In this document: positions 21,146-31,105 of the stretch, one piece after another
Numbering within the stretch: position 1 is the first letter of the stretch
How the letters are laid out: each line of letters starts with the position of its first letter
Origin: Acidimicrobiales bacterium
GTDB lineage: Bacteria > Actinomycetota > Acidimicrobiia > Acidimicrobiales > SHLQ01
NCBI GenBank assembly: GCA_020629635.1
Contig: JAHDCX010000007.1
Location: forward strand, 114,532-178,531
Length of the DNA stretch: 64,000 nucleotides
Direction of reading: 5' to 3'
Translations under genes and position numbers: made by a program
The notes under the pieces: model-generated
The model's database searches: none
Told to the model about the DNA's origin: nothing
What the model saw: only the letters and a program-made list of their open reading frames with translations

Positions 21146-22653
21146 CCTCCAACTCCAACGAGCAGCGTCACGTCGGACACGTTGTCGACGATCCGGGGCA
21201 TCACGCCGAACGCAACCGTGGCGAACGCAGTGAGTGCCATTGCGGCGGCGAGCGACGCCGGAACCCGAATCGGCGTCACGTCACCGTCGGGCGCGTCGTC
21301 GGCCCACATCGTGCGCAGCACGGAGAGGTAGTAGTAGATCGCGATCACCGAGTTGACCGCTGCGACGGCGGCGAGGATGTACCCCGAGACCGTGCCCGGA
21401 ACGACGAGTGCTCGGAACACGACGAACTTCGCCCACCAGCCGCCCAGCGGCGGAATGCCGGCAAGCGCCATCAGGAAGATCGTCATCGCCACCGTCAGGC
21501 CGGGCGCGTACTGGAAGGCGCCAGCAAAGCTCGAGATCTCTGCTGAGCGGGTCTTGCGTGCCATCGCCAGGATCACGCCGAACACGCCAAGGTTCATCGC
21601 GGCGTAGATGACGAGATAGGTGACCACGGCTCGAAGGGACTCGTCGGCGGCCGCGGCACTCTCTCCGGCGACGGCAAGCGGCGCCATGATGTAGCCCGCC
21701 GAGGCGATGCCCGAATACGCCATCATGCGAACGATGTTCGTCTGGCGCAGAGCGATCAGGTTGCCGATCGTCATCGACGCTGCAGCGAGGGCCCACATGA
21801 GCGGCTCGTAGATGTCGTCGCGTCCCCAGAAACCAACGAACACGAGCTGCACGAGCGCGACGAATCCGGCGGCCTTCGACGCCACCGCGAGGAAAGCGGT
21901 CACCGGCGTCGGCGCACCTTCGTAGGTGTCGGGTGCCCAGGTGTGGAACGGCACGGCCGAGACCTTGAAGGCAAAGCCAGCGATCACGAACACGACGGCC
22001 ATCGCCGCCACGGTGGATTCGCCGTCGGGACCGTTCACGACCTCGCCGATCTCCGAGAGGATCGAGCTGCCCGCAATGCCGTACAGCAATGACATGCCGT
22101 ACAACATCACCGCCGACGCAAACACGCCCATCAGGTAGTACTTCAGCCCTGCCTCGTTCGACCGGAGGTCACGTTTGCGCCACGTGGCCATCAGATACGC
22201 CGGGATCGAGAGCAGCTCGAGGGCCACGAAAATCGAGATGAGATCTCTCGCCGAGGCCATCACGATCATGCCGAGGATCGAAGACACGAGCATCCCGTAG
22301 TACTCGTTCTCCCAGTAGTCGCCCTCGCCGATGTAGTTGGTCGACAGCAGCACCACGACGTAGCCGGACAGCAGGAAGAGCGCTTTCATCACGAGCGCGA
22401 AGTTGTCGACCACATATGCGCCTCCAAAGAGGCTCCGGTCAGCACCATCGATGGCCAGCGTGACCACGGGGATCATGGCGGCGAGCAGGCCGATGCCGGC
22501 GAGCGGCGCGGTGAATCGCCGACCTCGCTCGAGCCAGATCGCGTCGGCGAGGGTCAACAGGGCACCGAAGGCGAGCAGCGTCAGCTCGGGCGCGACCGCG
22601 TGCCAGTCGATCGGCGGGCGCTCGAAGGGCACCACCTGGGCGAGGACGCTCAT
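21142..22653 (-). CDS. nuoN: complex I subunit N, 11-subunit cluster
   Basis: Antiporter-like proton-pumping membrane subunit of NDH-1, about 503 residues and around 14 spans. Diagnostic pieces are the lysine/glutamate half-channel residues in MASARDLISIFVALELLSIP, FKVSAVPFHTWAPDTYEGAP and LIALRQTNIVRMMAYSGIAS. The start ATG 22653 lies just past the nuoM stop; a GTG two codons earlier overlaps it. Last gene of the first nuo cluster; midA follows by overlap. It is clearly diverged from the second copy at 33094-34581, so this is not a recent duplication. Confidence 0.95.
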   Translation of the reverse strand: MSVLAQVVPFERPPIDWHAVAPELTLLAFGALLTLADAIWLERGRRFTAPLAGIGLLAAMIPVVTLAIDGADRSLFGGAYVVDNFALVMKALFLLSGYVVVLLSTNYIGEGDYWENEYYGMLVSSILGMIVMASARDLISIFVALELLSIPAYLMATWRKRDLRSNEAGLKYYLMGVFASAVMLYGMSLLYGIAGSSILSEIGEVVNGPDGESTVAAMAVVFVIAGFAFKVSAVPFHTWAPDTYEGAPTPVTAFLAVASKAAGFVALVQLVFVGFWGRDDIYEPLMWALAAASMTIGNLIALRQTNIVRMMAYSGIASAGYIMAPLAVAGESAAAADESLRAVVTYLVIYAAMNLGVFGVILAMARKTRSAEISSFAGAFQYAPGLTVAMTIFLMALAGIPPLGGWWAKFVVFRALVVPGTVSGYILAAVAAVNSVIAIYYYLSVLRTMWADDAPDGDVTPIRVPASLAAAMALTAFATVAFGVMPRIVDNVSDVTLLVGVGG

Positions 22654-22655
22654 GC

Positions 22656-24290
22656 TCACTCGCCATCTCCGATCGCGACGCCGAGCTCGGCGAGGGCCGC
22701 GTCGAGCCCGTCGCGTTCGCAGGCACCGACGTCGAAGTTCGCCTTGTCGTCACCCACATCGGCCGACAGACAATCCGAGATGTTGGCCTCGACGGCCGGA
22801 TCGGTGACGTTGAAGATCAGGCCGGGGACCAGACCGAAGACCAAGATGAGGACGAGCAGCGGCGTCCACGCGATCCACTCTTCGCGGTTGGGGTCGGTGA
22901 TGTGCGGATCGTTGGCGAACTCTTCGGAGGGCTCGCCCATGGCCGTGCGCTGCAAGAGCCAGAGCAGGTAGCCGGCGGCGAGCACGGTGCCAAGCGCAGC
23001 GATGACCATGTAGACCCGGAACAGCCCGACGGGCAATCCGTTGGCCGGGTTGTAGGCGGCGAGGATTGCTGGGAACTCGCCCCAGAATCCGGCGAGGCCG
23101 GGCAGACCGAGCGACGCCATCGAGATGAACCCGAGGATCCAGCCCATCCGGGGAGCCGACACGAGGAGTCCGCCGAGGCGGCTGATCTCGAGCGTGTGGT
23201 AGCGCTCCTTCACTGAACCCGCCACGAAGAACAACATGCCAGTGATCAGGCCGTGAGCGACCATGCCGAAGATGGCGGCGTTGATGCCCCAATCGGTCAG
23301 CGTGGCGATTCCGAGCATCACGTACCCCATGTGGGCAACCGACGAGAAGGCGATCAGTCGCTTCATGTCGGTCTGGGCGAGGCATCCGAGCGCACCGTAG
23401 ATGATGCCGATGCAGGCAAGCAGGCCGATCCACGGCGCCCACACGACGGCCGCTTCAGGCAGGATCGGAATGGCGATGCGGACGAACCCGTACGTGCCGA
23501 GCTTCAGCAGCACGGCGGCAAGGATGACCGAACCCTGGGTGGGCGCCTGTGTGTGGGCGTCGGGCAGCCACGTGTGGAACGGGAACATCGGCACCTTGAT
23601 GCCGAACCCGAGCAGCATGCCGCCGAAGATCCAGATCTGCGCGTTGCGGCTGATGTCGCCGTCGGCGACCGCTTCGGCAAGACCGACGATCGAGAAGGTC
23701 TCCGCGCCGGCCAGGAAGAACAGTGCGAGGAAGCTGACCAGCATCAGCGCCGAACCAAACAGTGTGTAAAGGAAGAACTTGAGCGACGCGTACTTGCGAT
23801 CTTCACCGCCCCAGACGGCGATCATGAAGAACATCGGCAGGAGCACGACCTCGAAGAACACGAAGAAGAGCACGAGGTCTCGGGCGACGAAGCTGCCGAT
23901 CATGCCCGTGTGGAGCACGAGGATCAGCATCAAGAACGCCTTGGGGTTGTGCGGGTTCGGGAAGTGATTCCACGAGTAGATGATCACGAGCGGCACGACG
24001 AGCAGCGTCAGGATCAGCAACGGCAGACTCATGCCGTCAATACCGACGGCGTATTCCGCCCGGATGATGTCGATCCAGTCGCGCTCGACCGCCCACTGCA
24101 TCTCGTCTGCCCGGTCGTAGTCGAAGTCGATCAGCAGGATCACGCCAATGATCGCCGTGACGATCGTGGTACCGAGCGCGATCACCTTGTGAATGCCTTC
24201 GTCGGTCTTCGGGAAGGCCATCATGATGGCGGCCCCGATGAGCGGCGCAAAGATGAGGAGGGTCAGACCCCACTCGCGTAGTTCATTCAT
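22656..24290 (-). CDS. nuoM: complex I subunit M, 11-subunit cluster
   Basis: Antiporter-like proton-translocating subunit, 544 residues. The conserved segments FFVFFEVVLLPMFFMIAVWG, FPFHTWLPDAHTQAPTQGSV and LIAFSSVAHMGYVMLG identify NuoM. The C-terminus carries an extra acidic tail of about 50 residues with two cysteines (ISDCLSADVGDD, GACERDG), absent from the second NuoM, whose own tail is His/Asp-rich. It overlaps or abuts nuoN. Confidence 0.96.
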   Translation of the reverse strand: MNELREWGLTLLIFAPLIGAAIMMAFPKTDEGIHKVIALGTTIVTAIIGVILLIDFDYDRADEMQWAVERDWIDIIRAEYAVGIDGMSLPLLILTLLVVPLVIIYSWNHFPNPHNPKAFLMLILVLHTGMIGSFVARDLVLFFVFFEVVLLPMFFMIAVWGGEDRKYASLKFFLYTLFGSALMLVSFLALFFLAGAETFSIVGLAEAVADGDISRNAQIWIFGGMLLGFGIKVPMFPFHTWLPDAHTQAPTQGSVILAAVLLKLGTYGFVRIAIPILPEAAVVWAPWIGLLACIGIIYGALGCLAQTDMKRLIAFSSVAHMGYVMLGIATLTDWGINAAIFGMVAHGLITGMLFFVAGSVKERYHTLEISRLGGLLVSAPRMGWILGFISMASLGLPGLAGFWGEFPAILAAYNPANGLPVGLFRVYMVIAALGTVLAAGYLLWLLQRTAMGEPSEEFANDPHITDPNREEWIAWTPLLVLILVFGLVPGLIFNVTDPAVEANISDCLSADVGDDKANFDVGACERDGLDAALAELGVAIGDGE

Positions 24291-24306
24291 TGATCTCTGT
24301 TCCCTG

Positions 24307-26622
24307 TCAGTTCACGAACATGAAGATGCCAGCAAGCACCGTCGCTCCTGCGAACAGAAGTGCGGCGTACTGCTGGACCTTCCCCGTCTGGATCTTGCGT
24401 AGTCCCTGGCCACCCGACGTCGACGCCCGGCCGGAACCGTTGACGACACCCTCGATGGCACCCTGGTCGATGTAGCGGTAGATGAAGTTTCCGGAGCGCA
24501 CGGCGGTACGTCCGGCTTCGTCGACGACACCGTCGAGCACGTTCTGGTTGAACCAGTAGGCCGCCTTGGAGAGGGGCCCCTTCGTGAATCCGACGATGAC
24601 GTTCTGGTAGAGGTGATCGAGGTAGTACTTGTTGACGAGCAGGGTGTGCCCGGCCTTCAGGAACCCGACCGAGGTCGTTGGACCGTTGGGGAGCTCGGTG
24701 AGCTTCTCGCCCGTCTCCTTGGCCTTTCGGTCAACGAGCACGAAGTAGTAGAAGTACGCGATCGCCGGGCCGATGAGCCCGATGACCGAGGCGATGATCG
24801 CGAGCCACCAGCTCGGCACCGAGTGGCTGATCGGCGGGAAGTAGGCGGCGAGCGGTTCGACGAAATGACCGAAGCGTTCCTGCCAGAACGATGGCTTCTT
24901 GGCGTCGCCGGTGAGGAATCCAGGCGGGAAGTTGAGAAAGCCCGCGCCGAACGCAAACACCGACAAGATGATGAGCGGGATCGTGATGCGCGGGCCGGAC
25001 TCGTGCGGATGCCCGTGCCCGCGGAATTCGCCGAAGAAGGTGAGGTAGATGCAGCGGGTCATGTAGGCGCCGGTGAGCATGGCACCCACGAGGCCCATGA
25101 CGAGCATGAGTGTGTATTCGCCGTTGGCCTTGCCGGCCCCAACCCCGAAGCCACCCGTGCCGACGAGGATCTCGTCCTTGGACCAGAAGCCGGCGAACGG
25201 GAACACGCCCGCCAGTGCGATCGAGCAGATGATGAAGGTCTTGAAGGTGGTGGGCATGAACTTGCGCATGCCGCCCATGTCCTTCTTCATGTCGAAGCTG
25301 TGCACCGAGTGGGCGACGGAGCCCGAGCCGAGGAACAGGCCCGCCTTGAAGAAGGCGTGGGTGAAGAGGTGGAAGAGCGCCGCGGTCCAGGCGCCGACGC
25401 CGAGGGCGAGCACCATGTAGCCGAGCTGGCTCACCGTCGAATAGGCGAGCACCTTCTTGATGTCGTTCTGGACGAAGGCGAGCAGGCCACCGAACACGAC
25501 GGTGATCGAGCCGATCAGGGCCAGGCCGTTGATGTCGGAGCCGGGGATGACGAAGCCGTACCAGAACACGGGGTACAGCCGGGCAATCATGAACACGCCG
25601 GCCACGACCAGGGTCGCCGCGTGGATCAGCGCCGACACGGGTGTCGGACCCGCCATTGCGTCGGGCAGCCAGGTGTGGAGCACGAACTGACCGGATTTGC
25701 TCATTACCGCGGCAGTGAGCGAGATCGCCGCCCACGTGAGCGCCGTTTGGCTGATCTCTCCCGAGACCGCCTTCTCGTTGATCTCGACCACGTCGAAGGT
25801 GCCACCAGCGGAGAAGAACAGGATGACCATGCCAACGAGCAGGCCGATGTCGCCCACGCGGTTGGTGAGAAACGCCTTGAGCGCGGCGTCGGAGTTGGGC
25901 TTTTCTTCCCACCAGTGGCCGATCAGCGCAAACGAGCAGAGGCCGACGAGCTCCCAGGTCACGATCATCTGCAGGATGTTGTGCGAGACGACGTAGGCAA
26001 GCATCGAGCCCGTGAACAGCGACAAGAACGCGAAGAAGTGGGTGTAGCGCCGGTCGCCCGAGACGTAATCCGTTGAGTAGATGTGAACGAGCAGGGAGAT
26101 CGTCGTCACGACGAACAGCATCAACGCCACCGGACCGTCGACGATGGTGCCGGCGGTGAAGTCGACGTCGCCGTTCGTGAACCAGGACCGCTCACTGATG
26201 ACCGCCACCGACGGATGGATTTCTTCTGCGCCCTCGGCGCCTTCCTCGGCGAAGGACAACACGACGGACTCGGTCACGCCGTCGACTTCGAGCAGTGCGG
26301 ACGCGTGTTCGTCCTCGGCGTGATCGTCGTGCTTTTCGAGATGGGTCCGGGTTTCGCCGTCGTGGTAATCGAAGTTGTCTCGATGATCGAGCCAGGCGAT
26401 GTTCGTGAGGATTGCGAGCACGAAGGCGAGGCCGACGGCCGCGATGCCGATCTCGGCGCCGCCCTGGGGCAGGCGCTTGCCGAAGAACAGAATGGCGAAG
26501 AACGACAGGATCGGAAGCAGCGGGATGATCCACACGTTCTCGAGGAACCAGTTGGCCTCGGTGGTGAACGAGACGTCGGGGACCGCTTCGACCGCGAGGA
26601 ATGAGGAGAGGAGTCCAGTCAT
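24307..26622 (-). CDS. nuoL: complex I subunit L, 11-subunit cluster, with acidic/His-rich insertion
   Basis: Distal proton pump and lateral-helix subunit, 771 residues. Signatures: VTWELVGLCSFALIGHWW, HTWLPDAMAGPTPVSALIHA, KVLAYSTVSQLGYMVLALGV. Between the second and third predicted membrane spans, residues about 78-145 form a loop rich in His, Asp and Glu (KHDDHAEDEHA), much longer than in E. coli NuoL. The C-terminal amphipathic lateral helix and final span are present. The start lies three bases past the nuoK stop. Confidence 0.96.
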   Translation of the reverse strand: MTGLLSSFLAVEAVPDVSFTTEANWFLENVWIIPLLPILSFFAILFFGKRLPQGGAEIGIAAVGLAFVLAILTNIAWLDHRDNFDYHDGETRTHLEKHDDHAEDEHASALLEVDGVTESVVLSFAEEGAEGAEEIHPSVAVISERSWFTNGDVDFTAGTIVDGPVALMLFVVTTISLLVHIYSTDYVSGDRRYTHFFAFLSLFTGSMLAYVVSHNILQMIVTWELVGLCSFALIGHWWEEKPNSDAALKAFLTNRVGDIGLLVGMVILFFSAGGTFDVVEINEKAVSGEISQTALTWAAISLTAAVMSKSGQFVLHTWLPDAMAGPTPVSALIHAATLVVAGVFMIARLYPVFWYGFVIPGSDINGLALIGSITVVFGGLLAFVQNDIKKVLAYSTVSQLGYMVLALGVGAWTAALFHLFTHAFFKAGLFLGSGSVAHSVHSFDMKKDMGGMRKFMPTTFKTFIICSIALAGVFPFAGFWSKDEILVGTGGFGVGAGKANGEYTLMLVMGLVGAMLTGAYMTRCIYLTFFGEFRGHGHPHESGPRITIPLIILSVFAFGAGFLNFPPGFLTGDAKKPSFWQERFGHFVEPLAAYFPPISHSVPSWWLAIIASVIGLIGPAIAYFYYFVLVDRKAKETGEKLTELPNGPTTSVGFLKAGHTLLVNKYYLDHLYQNVIVGFTKGPLSKAAYWFNQNVLDGVVDEAGRTAVRSGNFIYRYIDQGAIEGVVNGSGRASTSGGQGLRKIQTGKVQQYAALLFAGATVLAGIFMFVN

Positions 26623-26625
26623 CGA

Positions 26626-26925
26626 TCAGCCCCTCATCATGTCGACTTCGGTGAAGTCGATGCTCTTGCGGTTGCGATACATCAGCAGGACCATCGCGAG
26701 GCCCACACCGACCTCGGCGGCGGCCACCGCGATGACGAACACGGCGAACACGTCGCCGACAACGTTGTCCTGGAACGCACCGAACGCGACGAGGTTGATG
26801 TTGACGGCGTTGAGGATCAACTCGACCGACATCAAGACGAGCACGCCGTTACGGCGGGTCAGCACGCCGTAGACGCCGAGGCAGAACAGCGCAGCGGCCA
26901 GCAGGAGGAATTGGTTGAGCAGCAT
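26626..26925 (-). CDS. nuoK: complex I subunit K, 11-subunit cluster
   Basis: Three-span membrane subunit, 99 residues, standard length. It carries the proton-channel glutamates in MSVELILNAVNINLVAFG and VIAVAAAEVGVGLA. It lies between nuoJ (7 bases upstream) and nuoL (3 bases downstream). Confidence 0.97.
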   Translation of the reverse strand: MLLNQFLLLAAALFCLGVYGVLTRRNGVLVLMSVELILNAVNINLVAFGAFQDNVVGDVFAVFVIAVAAAEVGVGLAMVLLMYRNRKSIDFTEVDMMRG

Positions 26926-26932
26926 GGTCGCC

Positions 26933-27661
26933 CTACTCCTTTCGCGCCACGACGATGGCGCCGATCAGGGCTGCGAGCAGCAGGACGGACACCGCCTCGA
27001 ACGGGACGATGTACTGCGAGAAGATCGAGTCGGCGATCTGCTTGTTGTTGCCGAAGACCTCGGCGCCGGGAACGCGGCGCTGGACTTCGGGGACGAGTGA
27101 GTCGAAGTCGGCCTGGCTGATGGTGACCTCGTCGTCGTCGCCGAGACCGGCGAAGACATCGGGGAGCGCCTCGAGGACCGGCGTCGGAACGTCGCCGACC
27201 GTCACTTCGGTGGGCACGTAGGCGATCGGCTCGGGTTCGCCGAAGGTCAGCTCGGCGTTCTCGAACGTGTCGACCAGGGCGTAGCCCATGACCACGAGGA
27301 GGAGGATGCCGACGAGGGCACCCATGCCGCGGCGCTCGGATTCGACCGATTCGTCGTCGCCGAGCCGGGCCTTGGTGAGCATGATGCCGAACAGGAACAA
27401 GACGATGATGGCGCCGATGTAGACGAGCACCTGCGTCGCCCCAACGAAGTCCGATCCCAGGAGGATGAACAGGGCGGCGACACCGGCGAGCACGATCACG
27501 AGGTACAACGCCGCATGCACGACGTTGGCGGTCGTGACCGTCCGGAACGCCGAGAACAGCATGACCGCGGCGATCATTCCGAACGCGATGTTCTGCGCGA
27601 TGTCGACCTCAGAACTCGTTAGCTCGTTGAAGTCACTCGCAACTTGAGCGAGCAGTGTCAT
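26933..27661 (-). CDS. nuoJ: complex I subunit J, 11-subunit cluster
   Basis: Membrane subunit of the proton pathway, 242 residues from ATG 27661 (ATGA overlap with nuoI). The pi-bulge helix region is [18 protein letters not shown]. Between the fourth and fifth spans is a soluble acidic loop of about 75 residues (ending near [16 protein letters not shown]), longer than in the second NuoJ. An upstream in-frame extension is rejected because it runs through nuoI. Confidence 0.94.
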   Translation of the reverse strand: MTLLAQVASDFNELTSSEVDIAQNIAFGMIAAVMLFSAFRTVTTANVVHAALYLVIVLAGVAALFILLGSDFVGATQVLVYIGAIIVLFLFGIMLTKARLGDDESVESERRGMGALVGILLLVVMGYALVDTFENAELTFGEPEPIAYVPTEVTVGDVPTPVLEALPDVFAGLGDDDEVTISQADFDSLVPEVQRRVPGAEVFGNNKQIADSIFSQYIVPFEAVSVLLLAALIGAIVVARKE

Positions 27662-28191
27662 CGAGGCACCTTCCGAACCTTCGCCTCCGAGCCCTTCTCG
27701 TAGGCCTCGAAGTCTGGCACCGTCTCCATCCATTCCGCGAGCCGGCTCTTGTCATGGAGAAGGTCGGCGATGCGCGGCTCGGAGAACTCGTACTCGGGGC
27801 TCCAGAAGAGGGCGTCGAAGGGGCAGACCTCGACACAGATACCGCAGTACATGCAGAGCGCGAAGTCGATGTCGAAGCGGTCGAGGATGTTCTTCTGGCG
27901 GGGCTTTCCGCCCGCACGACGCGGCGGCGCCTTGGTCTTGTGACCCTCGATGTAGATGCACCAGTCCGGGCACTCACGGGCGCAGAGCATGCACGCCGTG
28001 CAGTTGTCCTCTTGGAGGGCGATGACGCCACGGGCGCGTGGGGCGGGGGCTTCCTTCTCGTGTGGGTACTGAATGGTGACCGCACCCTTGTTGGGGTTCG
28101 GTGGCTTCAGCGGACCATCGGGAAAGATCGTCTCATATGCGGACTTGGCGGTGACGCCGAGACCCTTGATCATGCCGGGGACGAGACCCAT
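27658..28191 (-). CDS. nuoI: complex I subunit I (2x[4Fe-4S]), 11-subunit cluster
   Basis: Peripheral-arm electron carrier, 177 residues. Two complete CxxCxxCxxxCP clusters: Cys64, 67, 70, 74 and Cys113, 116, 119, 123 (ligands of N6a and N6b in characterised enzymes). The start overlaps the nuoH stop by one base (TGATG). In the absence of nuoEFG from this cluster it, together with NuoB, marks the electron entry path to quinone. Confidence 0.96.
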   Translation of the reverse strand: MGLVPGMIKGLGVTAKSAYETIFPDGPLKPPNPNKGAVTIQYPHEKEAPAPRARGVIALQEDNCTACMLCARECPDWCIYIEGHKTKAPPRRAGGKPRQKNILDRFDIDFALCMYCGICVEVCPFDALFWSPEYEFSEPRIADLLHDKSRLAEWMETVPDFEAYEKGSEAKVRKVPR

Positions 28192-29228
28192 CAGAAGACC
28201 ACCTTGAGAACGCCGGTCACAACGATGTTGAGCAGCGAGATCGGAATGAGGAACTTCCAGCACAGACGCTGCAACTGATCCTCACGGAAGCGTGGGTAGG
28301 TGAAGCGGAACCAGAAGATGAGCAGGGTCACGAACAGCACCTTGCCGAACATGACGGCTGGTCCGACGATGTTGAACAGGTTCGAGTCGGGGTCGATGCC
28401 GGGCACCCACCAGCCGCCGAGGAAGAGCACCGAGGCGATCATGGCGAACACGCCTGCAGTTGCGAACTCGCCGATGAAGAAGAGCAGGAATCGCACACCT
28501 GAGTACTCGGTCATGTAGCCCGAGACGAGCTCGGACTCGGCGACCGGCATGTCGAACGGTGGCTGGGTGAGCTCGGCCTGCATCGCGATCAGGAAGATCG
28601 CGAAGCCGACGAACTGCGTGAGGATGAACGGATTGCCGATCCCGCCCCACCCGAAGATCTCCCCTTCGGCCTGGGCGAGCACGATGTCTTGCATGTTCAG
28701 CGTGCCCGCCTGGATCACGACGCCCATGACGGCGAGCACGAGCGGCAGTTCGTAGGCGATGAGCTGACCGGCCGCACGCAGACCGCCGAGGAGGCTGTAC
28801 TTGCTCGCCGACGCCCAGCCAGCCATGAGGATGCCGATCACCGAGACCGACGACACCGCCAACGCGAAGTAGATCCCGGTGTCGAGGTTGACGAACCAGG
28901 CGTCGGGCCCGAAGGGCACCACGAGCACGAGCAGGAAGGTGCTCATCAACACGACGAACGGGGCCAACGCAAAGACGATCTTGTCGGCCTTGCGCGGGAA
29001 GATGTCTTCCTTCTGGAAGGCCTTGCCGACCTCCGCGAGGAGCTGGAGCGAACCCTGCGGGCCGGCTTCCATCGGGCCGATGCGGCTCTGGACGAAGCTC
29101 ATCAGCTTGAACAGATAGATGTAGACAAGCGCACCCGCCGGCAAAAGCACGGCGACAAGTCCACCGAGAGTACGAAGACCGGTGGGTCCCCAGTAGCTGT
29201 CGAAGAAGGTGTCGATCCAACCGCTCAT
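28191..29228 (-). CDS. nuoH: complex I subunit H, 11-subunit cluster
   Basis: Membrane subunit forming the quinone chamber, 345 residues, eight or so spans. Conserved blocks: [40 protein letters not shown] and [14 protein letters not shown], with [13 protein letters not shown] near the end. ATG 29228 overlaps the nuoD stop as ATGA. Confidence 0.96.
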   Translation of the reverse strand: MSGWIDTFFDSYWGPTGLRTLGGLVAVLLPAGALVYIYLFKLMSFVQSRIGPMEAGPQGSLQLLAEVGKAFQKEDIFPRKADKIVFALAPFVVLMSTFLLVLVVPFGPDAWFVNLDTGIYFALAVSSVSVIGILMAGWASASKYSLLGGLRAAGQLIAYELPLVLAVMGVVIQAGTLNMQDIVLAQAEGEIFGWGGIGNPFILTQFVGFAIFLIAMQAELTQPPFDMPVAESELVSGYMTEYSGVRFLLFFIGEFATAGVFAMIASVLFLGGWWVPGIDPDSNLFNIVGPAVMFGKVLFVTLLIFWFRFTYPRFREDQLQRLCWKFLIPISLLNIVVTGVLKVVF

Positions 29229-30400
29229 CGATCGATGTCTCCCAGGATGAAGTACAGCGAGCCGAGGATCGTGATGATGTCGGGCACGTAGACGCCCTTC
29301 AACAGCCACGGGGTGATCGACACGTTGTTGAACGAGGCGGACCGGATCTTGACCCGGAACGGGTTGAGATCACCCTTGGAGATCACGTAGTAGCCCATCA
29401 CACCGAGCGGGTTCTCGGTCTCGACGTAGGCCTCACCGGCGGGCACCTTGATGATGCGAGGCACCTTCGCCATGATCGGGCCCGACGGAATGTCGTCAAG
29501 CAGCTGGTCGACGATCTTGGTGCCCTCGCGGACCTCTTGGAGGCGAACCCACATGCGGCTGTAGCTGTCGCCGTCGGGGTGCGTCCAGACCTTCCAGTCC
29601 GCCTTGTCGTACACGAGACCGTGCGGCGTCGCATCGCGGCGGACATCCCAATCCACGCCCGAACCACGGATGTTCACGCCCGACAGCCCGTACGAGAGAC
29701 CGATGTCGGCGGGAATGATGCCGATCCCGCGGGTACGAGCCTGGAAGATCTCGTTGCCGTACATCAGCTCTTCGATCTGATCGCAGAACTCACGCACCTT
29801 CTCCATGGCGTTCTTCGTGTTCTGGATCCAGCCGGCAGGCAGGTCGTCCTTCAGGCCACCGATGCGATCGAAGTTCGGGTGGAACCGGCCGCCGGTCACG
29901 GCCTCGATCTGATTGAGGACGTACTCGCGGTCGCGGAAGGCAAAAAAGATCGGGGTGACGGCGCCGACCTGGACGCCCATGTCGCCGATGCCGAGGATGA
30001 CATTGGCGATGCGGCTCATCTCGTGGAGGATCGTGCGGATGTACTGCGCCCGAGGCGGTGCCTCGATCTCCATCAGCTTCTCGGCGGCGAGGATGAACGG
30101 CGTCTCGTTGGCGAAGCTGCCCACCCAGTCGATGCGGTTCACGAGTGTCGTGACCTGCGGGTAGGTGCGCACCTCGGCGAGCTTCTCGTAGCCGCGGTGC
30201 ATGTAGCCCATGACGGGCTCGGCGGCCACGACCTGCTCGCCATCGAGCTTGGCGATGATGCGCAGCGTGCCGTGGGTGGCGGGGTGCTGGGGACCGAGGT
30301 TGAGGGTCATGCCCTCGGTTTCGATCTCAACGTTCACCCGAGCGTCGGCGGCTTGTTGAGAGATGTAGCGAAGCTGTTCGGTCTCCGACACGGCGGTCAC
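29225..30400 (-). CDS. nuoD: complex I subunit D (49 kDa), 11-subunit cluster
   Basis: Quinone-site subunit, 391 residues, GTG start overlapping the nuoC stop. Signatures LNLGPQHPATHGTLRII, RIDWVGSFANE and the C-terminal [13 protein letters not shown]. Arg69 in GYMHRGYEKL aligns with mammalian NDUFS2 Arg85, the residue dimethylated by NDUFAF7; the other NuoD in this window has threonine there. The downstream midA gene makes this a plausible substrate. Confidence 0.97.
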   Translation of the reverse strand: MTAVSETEQLRYISQQAADARVNVEIETEGMTLNLGPQHPATHGTLRIIAKLDGEQVVAAEPVMGYMHRGYEKLAEVRTYPQVTTLVNRIDWVGSFANETPFILAAEKLMEIEAPPRAQYIRTILHEMSRIANVILGIGDMGVQVGAVTPIFFAFRDREYVLNQIEAVTGGRFHPNFDRIGGLKDDLPAGWIQNTKNAMEKVREFCDQIEELMYGNEIFQARTRGIGIIPADIGLSYGLSGVNIRGSGVDWDVRRDATPHGLVYDKADWKVWTHPDGDSYSRMWVRLQEVREGTKIVDQLLDDIPSGPIMAKVPRIIKVPAGEAYVETENPLGVMGYYVISKGDLNPFRVKIRSASFNNVSITPWLLKGVYVPDIITILGSLYFILGDIDR

Positions 30401-31086
30401 GAGTCATCTCCTTCGTCGTCGTCGCCGGGCATCGGCTCGACGTCCACGATGCCGGGCCATGGTTTGATGCGGCGGGACAACAGCGCGTAGTCCTTGCGCA
30501 TCGGGTGACCTTGGAAGTCACCGGGCAGGTACAGATTGCGGGGATTCGGGTGGCCGACGAAGTTGATGCCGTACATCTCCCTCGCCTCACGCTCGTGCCA
30601 GTTGGCGCCGGGATAGACCGGAATCCACGTGCCGACGTTGAGATCGTCATCGGGAAGATCGGCTTTGAGCGTGACGGCTCGACCGGTCGTGATGTCGTTG
30701 ACGCGAGCAAAGACCTGGAAACGGGTCTCGCCACCGGCGACTCCGGTCTCCATCGGCTCGGCTTCGGCCTCATCGTCGGCGTCCTCGGACGGCGTCAGGG
30801 TGAGATCGACCTGACTGTTCATGTCGCGCCCGAACGGCGATGGCAGCCAGTCGATGGCGGAAAGGAAGCTGAAGTAGCCGAAGTCCATCTGCTTCAGCGT
30901 CATGCCGGCATCGACCCAGGCGTCACGATGCACGCGAATCCAGAGGTCATCTCCGGCGCGGACGTGGGATTCGACCAGCCCATCGGCGAGCTCGCTCGTG
31001 AGCTCGGAGAGGAGCGCTTCGCGCGCCTCGTCGACCTCGACGATCTCGGCTTCGTCAGTTTCGGCTACTGCCGTCTCGTCACTCAC
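30397..31086 (-). CDS. nuoC: complex I subunit C (30 kDa), 11-subunit cluster
   Basis: Peripheral-arm subunit, 229 residues from GTG 31086, which has GGGAGGGG just upstream; an earlier start is possible but leaves the ribosome-binding site inside the gene. The family motif NWHEREAREMYGINFVGHPN is followed by RNLYLPGDFQGHPMRKDY. An acidic insertion (SEDADDEAEAEPME) lies in the middle. Both ends are rich in Asp/Glu. Confidence 0.95.
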   Translation of the reverse strand: MSDETAVAETDEAEIVEVDEAREALLSELTSELADGLVESHVRAGDDLWIRVHRDAWVDAGMTLKQMDFGYFSFLSAIDWLPSPFGRDMNSQVDLTLTPSEDADDEAEAEPMETGVAGGETRFQVFARVNDITTGRAVTLKADLPDDDLNVGTWIPVYPGANWHEREAREMYGINFVGHPNPRNLYLPGDFQGHPMRKDYALLSRRIKPWPGIVDVEPMPGDDDEGDDS

Positions 31087-31105
31087 GTGGCCCCTCCCGC
31101 TCGTC

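Noticed and set aside
23253..26604. Long, His/Asp/Glu-rich plus-strand frames opposite nuoM, nuoL and other nuo genes
   Set aside because: Charged composition is the antisense image of hydrophobic membrane-protein codons; no independent signal.
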